From Oscillospiraceae bacterium (GTDB lineage Bacteria; Bacillota; Clostridia; Oscillospirales; Ruminococcaceae), in contig JALEJQ010000045.1 of the NCBI GenBank assembly GCA_022769565.1, positions 1 through 62,635 on the forward strand: a stretch of 62,635 nt of DNA, written 5' to 3'. Under the pieces are notes generated by a model, which saw only the letters and a program-made list of their open reading frames with translations, ran no database searches and was not told the origin of the DNA. Shown in pieces: positions 1-5,820 of this stretch. Each line of letters opens with the position of its first letter. Positions within the stretch are counted from its first letter, which is position 1. Both the position numbers and the translations under genes were made by a program.

Positions 1-279
1 TCTAGGTGTTAACAAAGAAGGGTCATCAACATGGAGCAAGTCTTTGACATTGTCAGAAACTAAATCAGTTGCATTTGAAACAAATTCATTATATGCGTCA
101 TCGACTGAAATTTCACCTCGCACAAGTTTTTTTGCAAGTTCAAGAGCTTTCTTGAAATACTCAACATCGTTTTGTGTTACTCCAGCTATCCCCGAATAAT
201 CATCAGCAGAAACGGAAAGAGTACAAACACTAAACATTATACAAATTGATAAAAATATACATAAAATTCTTTTTAACAT
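1..279 (-). CDS. Secreted protein, N-terminal part only (possible minor coat/adsorption protein)
   Basis: The frame starts at the ATG at 279 behind an AGGTGG ribosome binding site (288-293) and runs off the window, so only 93 residues are visible. It begins with a classical signal peptide: MLKR, a hydrophobic stretch of about 15 residues, and a likely cleavage at VSA-DD. The mature part seen is polar and helical. It lies directly behind the terminator that follows the coat-like gene, which is where filamentous phages place gene III. The function is inferred from this position; an unrelated host secreted protein cannot be excluded. Confidence 0.6.
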   Translation of the reverse strand, partial: MLKRILCIFLSICIMFSVCTLSVSADDYSGIAGVTQNDVEYFKKALELAKKLVRGEISVDDAYNEFVSNATDLVSDNVKDLLHVDDPSLLTPR

Positions 280-297
280 TAAATTTCACCACCTATG

Positions 298-325
298 AAA
301 AACGGCGTGACTATTGCCACGCCGA
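298..325 (-). terminator. Intrinsic terminator after coat-like gene
   Basis: On the minus strand a 7-bp perfect GC-rich stem (CGGCGTG / CACGCCG) with an 8-nt loop is followed by TTTTT. It lies between the 54-aa coat-like gene and the secreted-protein gene. Filamentous phages such as M13 have a strong terminator at exactly this point, which keeps coat expression high. Confidence 0.75.
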
Positions 326-349
326 AATAAAGATAAACAATTATTGATT

Positions 350-514
350 TTATGCTCCGTGAATCATACCAAGCACGAAACTTAGACCCTTTCTAATAGC
401 AAGAATTGGAATTATAAGAGCCAAGCAGGTTGGAACAAGTCCAGAAATAGTCTCACCTATAACGGATAAATCAACACCGCTCAAATCAATTGCAACATTA
501 GAAGCTGTTTCCAT
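350..514 (-). CDS. Major-coat-like small membrane protein (54 aa)
   Basis: This 54-residue peptide starts at the ATG at 514 with an AGGAGA ribosome binding site about 9 nt upstream. Its layout is that of an inovirus major coat protein: an acidic, amphipathic N-terminal half (META...IDLSGVDLS), one hydrophobic segment (about residues 25-41, LVPTCLALIIPILAI) and a basic turn (RK) followed by a short C-terminus. No signal peptide is evident, which is seen in some coat proteins. It could instead be a holin or another small membrane peptide. A terminator follows 25 bp downstream. Confidence 0.5.
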   Translation of the reverse strand: METASNVAIDLSGVDLSVIGETISGLVPTCLALIIPILAIRKGLSFVLGMIHGA

Positions 515-592
515 AAATTAAAAAATCTCCTTTCTTATAAGAATAAAAGCGCAAGGGTAATATATGTGTAAACGATTACTGGTAATAATCGA

Positions 593-892
593 TTACCAAC
601 CAGTAAAGAATGTTTTAATGAGTATAACGGTAGTAATAAGAACAAGAACAAGTACGAAGAAATGATTAAGTGTATTATTTACATTTTCAAGGTTCTCATT
701 TAATTCATCAATTCGATTAACTCTAGTAGCTGTTATAGTTCCGCTTTCGTCAGATGAATAATCATAATAGTATAAAGAATCAGCAATATCTTTTATAAGC
801 TGATTTGTGTTTTCTTGTTCTTTTTCTTCGTTATACTCTTGAAGCGTTTGAATTGCCGAATAAATAGTTTCAAGTGTTACAGCAGTTTCCAC
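593..892 (-). CDS. 99-aa protein with C-terminal membrane anchor
   Basis: It probably starts at a GTG at 892, two nucleotides behind the stop of the SSB-like gene, which implies translational coupling. The first 75 residues are acidic and helical, with a coiled-coil-like stretch ending in NENLENVNNTLNHF. The end is a single membrane segment (about residues 78-96, FVLVLVLITTVILIKTFF). The position between SSB-like and coat-like genes is that of the small tip proteins (VII/IX) in filamentous phages, but this protein is longer. The function is otherwise unknown. Confidence 0.6.
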   Translation of the reverse strand: METAVTLETIYSAIQTLQEYNEEKEQENTNQLIKDIADSLYYYDYSSDESGTITATRVNRIDELNENLENVNNTLNHFFVLVLVLITTVILIKTFFTGW

Positions 893-894
893 GT

Positions 895-1167
895 TTATTC
901 AGCTTCTTTCACGTTAAACAAGAACAATGAAGAATTAAGTGCTGAAAATGTAACTTTAACTTGCCTTCCAGCTCTGAATTTTTCACTTTCTAATTGAGAA
1001 AATGCTTTATTTGAATCCCCATTTTTATACTCGGGAGAAACAAAAAAGCTCATTAATTTTTTGCAAGCGAGGGGCTTAATTTGGAACAATCTATATTTAC
1101 GTCCATTTGTTTCTCTTATTTCATTTCGCTCAATTGTTCCAACGACATTATAAGTTTGTAGCGACAT
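895..1167 (-). CDS. Small single-stranded DNA-binding-like protein
   Basis: The ATG at 1167 lies 9 nt behind AAAGGAG; an in-frame TTG at 1173 is less likely. The 90-residue product is predicted to be mostly beta strand, with basic and aromatic residues (NVVGTIERNEIRETNGRKYRLFQI at the start, VKVTFSALNSSLFLF near the end). This fits an OB-fold protein of the gene-V type that coats viral single strands. It is the first gene of the visible module. Size and position support the call; I see no diagnostic motif. Confidence 0.5.
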   Translation of the reverse strand: MSLQTYNVVGTIERNEIRETNGRKYRLFQIKPLACKKLMSFFVSPEYKNGDSNKAFSQLESEKFRAGRQVKVTFSALNSSLFLFNVKEAE

Positions 1168-1380
1168 AATCAAAAACTCCTTTATATAAACATTTTAAAT
1201 TGAAAAGAAAGAACAGATAAAGGTTTTTTATTTCCTTCATCTGTTCAAATTATACCAAATATTTTATTGTTTCCAAATTTTTAAGGGGGTAATATTGCAC
1301 AAAGTTTAGAGTTTTATTTTGTAGGATTTGCTACTTTGTCGCTCCGAATAGGACAAAACAGAGCAAGGTTCCACAACTCC

Positions 1381-1483
1381 GCAATTTCGCTAAATAACCG
1401 TTTAGCTAAATTGCTCCACTCCACTCCGCTACGCTCCGTTGCGTTCCTCAATTTCGCTAAACCTGTACCATTTAGCGAAATTG
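1381..1483. repeat. Two related hairpins in putative inovirus intergenic region
   Basis: Hairpin one is 1381-1394 / 1401-1414 (GCAATTTCGCTAAA against TTTAGCTAAATTGC, one mismatch, 6-nt loop). Hairpin two is 1449-1461 / 1471-1483 (CAATTTCGCTAAA against TTTAGCGAAATTG, perfect 13 bp, 9-nt loop). Both use the same stem sequence, so the structure is duplicated. Nothing codes here. Such hairpin clusters mark replication origins and packaging signals of filamentous phages. Confidence 0.65.
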
Positions 1484-1503
1484 CTCAATGTAGTGGGAGG
1501 TAT

Positions 1504-1581
1504 GCGTTTTTTATATCTCTCTTCCAACCTTTAGATTTGTTCACTATGGTGTAAAGGCTTCCAGAGAGATATAAAAAACGC
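1504..1581. repeat. 19-bp perfect inverted repeat, possible origin or packaging hairpin
   Basis: Positions 1504-1522 (gcgttttttatatctctct) and 1563-1581 are perfect reverse complements. Inside the 40-nt loop a second stem forms (CCTTTA with TAAAGG). No gene is present. The long stem lies upstream of the SSB-like gene, in the place of the filamentous-phage intergenic region. Confidence 0.65.
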
Positions 1582-1684
1582 TGGACGACTTCGGGCGTGG
1601 TTCAAAAAATTTATGATGTCTTTCTTCGATGTCATTCTTCGGTGTCAGGCGTTGATGTCTTGGCGGTCAGCCCCTTTATAGAAT

Positions 1685-1716
1685 AAAAAAACAGCACCCT
1701 CTTTATTGGGTACTGT
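1685..1716 (-). terminator. Intrinsic terminator ending the rightward neighbours' minus-strand transcript
   Basis: On the minus strand ACAGTACCC, an 8-nt loop and GGGTGCTGT (one mismatch) are followed by seven T. It would stop transcripts coming from the GTPase/lipoprotein genes and so separates them from the inovirus-like module. Confidence 0.65.
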
Positions 1717-2017
1717 TATTACCATATTTCTTTTAACTTTCTTAATATATGTAAAATGGGGTGGCGAGCCCCATATCTTTATTATACCATATCCTTTCCC
1801 CTTTCCAAATTATTAGAGGGGGTTTTTGTAAATTATTTGTGTTGTAATTGTGTATTTTGGAGATAAAAATCATAAATATGTCACAATGCTACAATCCGCA
1901 TTTTGAGGACAAGCACCTCAAAACGCGTTAAGGAATGTTGTAAATAACGTAGGTACGTTGTTTGTGAATATATATGCCACAATGCCACGATGCCACACTG
2001 ATATATTACTTTTTTTA
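1717..2017. other. Non-coding stretch with hairpin and ATGCCAC triplet repeat
   Basis: No convincing gene is present. A 12-bp inverted repeat with one mismatch (1898-1909 / 1916-1927) encloses a 6-nt loop. ATGCCAC occurs three times with 8-bp spacing (1974-1980, 1982-1988, 1990-1996). The segment could contain the right end of the inovirus-like module, but I cannot place an attachment site. Confidence 0.5.
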
Positions 2018-2472
2018 TTATATATTATATTGTGGCAAAAGAACAGGAGGGCTAACGCCTTCTGCGATCCATGTATATGAGTATGAGTATAAAAAATTAT
2101 GTTTAACAGTATCAATTTCAACATCCAAGTAAAAATCAGTAACATTCCACCAGTTAAACTGCATAACTGTTACTTGAATCGGATCATCCAAATCAGGCAC
2201 ATCGATACTGAATTTATACTCCCCGTATTCTCCACCTTTTATTCTAATATGTGCTACGCTGTCATTTTCTTTCACTTTTAAATTATCTTCATCTGAATGG
2301 AAATTACTTTTATCAAGTTTAAGTAGCTGTCCATCCAAATTCTCCCGTTATTCTGTCATCCCAATAAATGCGGTAATAAATCGGTTTATACAGGTAGCAA
2401 ATAGCAACAGCTTATAAAAATAAGTATTAAAAGCGGAAATATCAGCTTTTTGATCTTATTCTTCAAATCCAT
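2018..2472 (-). pseudogene. Probable frameshifted lipoprotein gene
   Basis: An ATG at 2472 with AAGGAGA upstream starts a lipoprotein-like N-terminus (MDLKNKIKKLIFPLLILIF, then ISCC) that stops after about 28 residues. A second frame then reads YKPIYYRIYWDDRITGEFGWTAT, interrupted here by a stop, and a third frame continues from 2338 to 2018 with an acidic beta-rich domain (GGEYGEYKFSIDVPD...). The three pieces join into one sensible lipoprotein if two frameshifts are allowed. The 15-bp gap to the GTPase gene suggests a former operon. Sequence errors would look the same. Confidence 0.45.
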
Positions 2473-2486
2473 ATTCTCCTTGATTA

Positions 2487-5060
2487 TTAACGTGATACTT
2501 CAATAAACTCCTTTATAGCCTTTTCAGTTCGCTTTATTTCTTCATAAAATTCCGAAGCTGATATGCGGTAAGCTCCGTTTCCAAGAATTATTGTCTGCTC
2601 AAGATTATCTGATGTGGCAACTCTTACACGATGTTCTTTACTAAGATCATGAGTTGCTTTTTCAATGTAGGTATCCGCAGTTTCCGCTTCTTTCGTGTAA
2701 ACGACCGTTATGTTATTGACCTTTTCGACCTCTCCGACCGCTCCCTTTACCTTGTATGCGTCAAAAACAAGAATTAGATTGCATTGACGGAAGCCCTGAT
2801 AATTGCATAGAGTATTAATTAGCATACTTCTTGCAAGATCAAGATTTTCTTCGGCAGCTTTTTTCAGCTCGTCCCATGAAAAAATAATGTTATATCCGTC
2901 AACAAGGAGATATTCCGGACCTTTAGGGAGCGGTGCGGCTTTGGGTTTCCGGCTTGAAGACATATCATCTTTTTCGGTATGCATCGCAGTACGTTTATCA
3001 CGCTTGATCGGTCCGTAGGTCCTTTCAAATATTGCCATAAGTTCTTTGTCTTCGGCCAGCCTGTCACGGTAGGAATTTACCTGCTGCCGGGTTATAGGTT
3101 CAAAAAAGCAATCATCCTTACGCTCTTTTAATGTGCTTTCAAGGTGCATATAATTACAAACTTCATTCCATTTTACATTAAAGCCTGCCCCGTGAGCGCA
3201 GAATACAGAATCTGCAGAGTTGTTCAGGTCGCTTTCGGGGTCATATCCTATAGACGCAATGACCTCATCCTGATTATGACAAGGATAATAACCTTTGACA
3301 GTACATATAAGCCGTCCTTTGCCGTGAGTATAGCTTATCACGCTTGTATGATAATCCTGCATTTCCGATACAGGAGCATTTCCGATTATGACCGACATTT
3401 CACCGTTTGAAACAGGCGGATCAAACTCACCTGACATTTGCTGAATATCGGTTAATGCTCTGCCGACAGATTCATTAGGAATTTCAAGCTTGAAATCATA
3501 CCTCGGCTCAAGAACGACGCTTTTGGCTTTCATAAGACCGTTGCGTACCGCACGGTAACAAGCCTGCCTGAAATCTCCGCCTTCTGTATGTTTTAAATGT
3601 GCACGCCCGGAAACGAGCGTTACTTTCATATCTGTAACAGGAGAACCCGTAAGAACGCCTATATGAGTTTTCTCCTGCAAGTTTGCAAGTATAAGCCTCT
3701 GCCAGTTTCTGTCCAGATCATCTTCCCTGCATTCTGAACAAAACTGCAGGCCGCTTCCCCTTTTTCCGGGTTCAAGGATAAGATGTACTTCCGCATAATG
3801 ACGCAGCGGTTCATAATGTCCTACACCCTCAACTTTGTTTTCTATTGTTTCCTTATATGTTATTCCGCCGTGACTGAAATCCACCTTCATTCCAAAGCGT
3901 TCGTATATAACGCTTTTAAGAATTTCCAGCTGTATTTTTCCCATTAACGCTATATGGATCTCCTGAAGCTGCTCATTCCAGACAATATGAAGCTGCGGAT
4001 CCTCTTCTTCAAGAATGCGTAATTTAATTAAAGCAGTATGCGCATCTATTTCCGAAGGCAGATCTATTTTATAAGAGAGTACAGGTTCAATAACCGGCGA
4101 ATAGGAATCACGTTCTGCTCCTATCCCCTGCCCCGTTGCGGTTTTGCTAAGTCCTGTTACCGCACATACAGTACCGGCTTCCGCTTCATCTATACTTTGA
4201 TACTTTGCGCCTGAATAAATGCGTATCTGGTTTACTTTTTCCGTCCAGATCTTGTTATGATCGCTTACAGCTGTTCTGACTTTAAGGCTTCCGCCGGTTA
4301 TTTTCATATAAGAAAGCCTGTTGCCCTGACCGTCATCTGCAATTTTAAATACCTTGGCTCCGAATTGACTGCCGAAAACAGGCTGTGCCGTATATATGCA
4401 TAAAATTTCAATAAATTCGTCTATGCCTTCCGATTTAAGAGCAGAACCAAAACAGCACGGAAAAATCCTTCTCCCCGAAACAGAAGCTGTTATGTCTTCA
4501 TCATTGATATTGCCTTTTTCAAGAAACTGTTCCATAAGAACATTATCACACATTGAAATCGCTTCATAAAAATCATCGGAATCTCTGTCAGCAGAAAAAT
4601 CAACAAAACCCGTTCCGAATCTTTCTGTCAGTTCATTTATCAGCTCTGCGCTTCCCTTTTGTGCAATGTCCATTTTGTTTATAAATAAAAAAACGGGAAC
4701 ATTATACCTGCTGAGAAGCCGCCATAATGTTTCGGTATGGCTCTGAACTCCGTCAGAACCGCTTATAACAAGTACAGCATAATCAAGCACCTGCAAAACA
4801 CGCTCTGCTTCAACCGAAAAATCAATATGACCCGGAGTGTCAAGCAAGGAAATGATACAGTCATTGTATCGAAGCACAGCCTGCTTTGAAAAAATAGTTA
4901 TTCCCCTGCTTCTTTCAATAGAATTGTTATCAAGAAATGTGTTTCCGTGGTCAACTCTTCCCAGTTTCCGTATTTCGCCTGTGCGGTAAAGCAGCGCTTC
5001 GGAAAGCGTTGTTTTTCCTGCATCGACGTGTGCAAGTATTCCTATTGCAAGACGTTTCAT
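2487..5060 (-). CDS. TetM-like translational GTPase fused to a NYN (YacP/Rae1-like) nuclease domain
   Basis: The N-terminal 640 or so residues form an EF-G-type ribosome-acting GTPase of the TetM/TetO/TetW family: P-loop AHVDAGKTT (about residues 10-18), RGITI switch I (52-56), DTPGH (74-78), NKMD (128-131). It is longer than classical Tet proteins (about 640 aa). The C-terminal 140 residues (from about 716) form a NYN/PIN-like domain with acidic positions in VDGYN, VFDAY, ETADTYIE and ATSDN, as in B. subtilis YacP/Rae1, a ribosome A-site mRNA endonuclease. A likely role is acting on stalled ribosomes rather than tetracycline resistance. The ATG at 5060 is preferred to a TTG at 5072. The operon partner downstream is the broken lipoprotein gene. 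Confidence 0.85.
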   Translation of the reverse strand: MKRLAIGILAHVDAGKTTLSEALLYRTGEIRKLGRVDHGNTFLDNNSIERSRGITIFSKQAVLRYNDCIISLLDTPGHIDFSVEAERVLQVLDYAVLVISGSDGVQSHTETLWRLLSRYNVPVFLFINKMDIAQKGSAELINELTERFGTGFVDFSADRDSDDFYEAISMCDNVLMEQFLEKGNINDEDITASVSGRRIFPCCFGSALKSEGIDEFIEILCIYTAQPVFGSQFGAKVFKIADDGQGNRLSYMKITGGSLKVRTAVSDHNKIWTEKVNQIRIYSGAKYQSIDEAEAGTVCAVTGLSKTATGQGIGAERDSYSPVIEPVLSYKIDLPSEIDAHTALIKLRILEEEDPQLHIVWNEQLQEIHIALMGKIQLEILKSVIYERFGMKVDFSHGGITYKETIENKVEGVGHYEPLRHYAEVHLILEPGKRGSGLQFCSECREDDLDRNWQRLILANLQEKTHIGVLTGSPVTDMKVTLVSGRAHLKHTEGGDFRQACYRAVRNGLMKAKSVVLEPRYDFKLEIPNESVGRALTDIQQMSGEFDPPVSNGEMSVIIGNAPVSEMQDYHTSVISYTHGKGRLICTVKGYYPCHNQDEVIASIGYDPESDLNNSADSVFCAHGAGFNVKWNEVCNYMHLESTLKERKDDCFFEPITRQQVNSYRDRLAEDKELMAIFERTYGPIKRDKRTAMHTEKDDMSSSRKPKAAPLPKGPEYLLVDGYNIIFSWDELKKAAEENLDLARSMLINTLCNYQGFRQCNLILVFDAYKVKGAVGEVEKVNNITVVYTKEAETADTYIEKATHDLSKEHRVRVATSDNLEQTIILGNGAYRISASEFYEEIKRTEKAIKEFIEVSR

Positions 5061-5184
5061 CAAATCATCCAATCAACCGTTATTTTCTTTATTTTATCAT
5101 ATTAAGCCGTATTTTTCAACAACTGCAGAAAAAATAAAAGTCTGTTACTTTAAATCATACGTTTAACCAAACAGTATTCTTCGT

Positions 5185-5192
5185 CATATAAT
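5185..5192 (+). promoter_or_regulatory. Candidate sigma-E-type -10 element for the cotJ genes
   Basis: CATATAAT at 5185-5192, 41 bp before cotJA, matches the -10 box of mother-cell sigma-E promoters. The cotJ operon of Bacillus is transcribed by sigma-E. I do not find a convincing -35 at the expected distance, so this is a weak call. Confidence 0.35.
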
Positions 5193-5232
5193 GAAAAGGA
5201 CGTAGAAATTAAAAACAGCGAAAGGAGAAATT

Positions 5233-5424
5233 ATGAATAATACCAATAATGATATGGATATGAGCAAGTTTCCGGCTGAAACGCCGCTTGCAATGTGCTA
5301 TGTTCCTTTTCAGAGCTACGGAGAAGTGTATACAGAAAATAAAGCCTTGGAAAGAGGTACGGTTTTCCCCAACCTTGATTTCCCTTTTGAGGGCATGGAG
5401 GTGAGCGGCAATGAGAGCAAATAA
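5233..5424 (+). CDS. cotJA: Spore coat-associated protein CotJA
   Basis: This 63-residue protein carries the CotJA pattern: ETPLAMCYVPFQSYGEVY, then LERGTVFPNLDFPFEG. The start ATG lies 6 nt behind AAAGGAG. CotJA is a small protein needed to bring CotJC into the inner spore coat. The gene overlaps cotJB by 14 nt in another frame, as usual in this operon. Its presence shows that the host belongs to a sporulating lineage. Confidence 0.93.
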   Translation: MNNTNNDMDMSKFPAETPLAMCYVPFQSYGEVYTENKALERGTVFPNLDFPFEGMEVSGNESK

Positions 5425-5671
5425 TGACAATAGCCTGCTTAGAGCAATTCAGATGTACGATTTTTATCTTTATGATTTAAATTTGTATCTTGATACTCAT
5501 CCCAACGACAAAAATGCTCTTGCAAAATTCAATGAGATCAAGGAAAAAAGGAAAAAGGCTTACGAGCTTTATATCGAAAAATACGGTCCTATTACCGCTG
5601 TTCAGAACAATTCCGATGAACATTTTGATTGGATCAACGATCCGTGGCCATGGGAAAGAGGTGCTAACTAA
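5411..5671 (+). CDS. cotJB: Spore coat protein CotJB
   Basis: The 86-residue product has the CotJB layout: LLRAIQMYDFYLYDLNLYLDTHP near the start, a central charged helix, KYGPITA, and the conserved end FDWINDPWPWE. It forms a complex with CotJA and CotJC in the spore coat. The stop overlaps the ATG of cotJC (TAATG), so translation is coupled. Confidence 0.93.
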   Translation: MRANNDNSLLRAIQMYDFYLYDLNLYLDTHPNDKNALAKFNEIKEKRKKAYELYIEKYGPITAVQNNSDEHFDWINDPWPWERGAN

Positions 5672-5784
5672 TGTTTTTATATGAGAAAAAACTCCAGTAC
5701 CCGGTCAATATTAAAAACCCGAATGCTAAACTGGCACAGCTTATAATAACCCAACTCGGCGGTGCAGGCTACAAACACTTATAA
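5671..5784 (+). pseudogene. cotJC: Truncated cotJC (manganese-catalase-type coat protein), 5' end only
   Basis: The frame starts with MFLYEKKLQYPVNIKNPNA and continues LAQLIITQLGG, matching the first 30 or so residues of CotJC, a spore-coat protein of the manganese catalase family usually about 190 aa long. After QLGG the match ends (AGYKHL) and the frame stops at codon 38. Everything behind it is phage-like. The plain reading is that an element inserted within codons 29-32. If it is excised precisely during sporulation, cotJC would be restored. Confidence 0.85.
5755..5784. other. Candidate left element/chromosome junction (attL) in cotJC
   Basis: CotJC homology stops at about 5760-5765, within ctcggcggtgcaggct. 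From 5785 on, a terminator and phage genes begin. The exact core cannot be fixed without the right junction, which is outside the window. Confidence 0.5.
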
Positions 5785-5819
5785 AAATCTCCCACCCCCG
5801 GCATCCTCGGAGTGGGAGG
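5783..5819 (-). terminator. Intrinsic terminator behind the multi-zinc-ribbon gene
   Basis: On the minus strand a CTCCCAC / GTGGGAG stem with a GC-rich loop is followed by ATTTTTAT. It overlaps the stop of the truncated cotJC frame. Confidence 0.65.
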
Positions 5820-5820
5820 T

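Larger units (their letters stand above)
1..1700 (-). mobile_element. Inovirus-like (filamentous phage) module, cut by left edge
   Basis: Four small minus-strand genes follow the order known from filamentous phages: SSB-like, small membrane protein, major-coat-like peptide, terminator, then a secreted protein in the place of the minor coat/adsorption protein. About 500 bp of hairpin-rich non-coding DNA lies upstream, where an intergenic origin and packaging signal would be expected. No replication initiator and no Zot-type ATPase can be seen, but the module continues off the window. The assignment rests on gene size, order, topology and the terminator position, not on strong sequence motifs. 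Confidence 0.5.

Noticed and set aside
1336-1554. 72-codon plus-strand frame in the inovirus intergenic region
   Set aside because: It runs through the hairpins, whose sequence explains its repetitive residues, and has no ribosome binding site.
2008-2035. dif-like XerCD site as the inovirus attachment site
   Set aside because: Only about 17 of 28 positions match the Bacillus dif consensus, mainly in the AT-rich half, which is expected by chance in such DNA.
2487-5060. Tetracycline resistance gene
   Set aside because: The GTPase resembles Tet(M)/Tet(W), but it is over 200 residues longer, ends in a NYN domain and sits beside housekeeping-type genes without a Tet leader peptide. Resistance is not supported.
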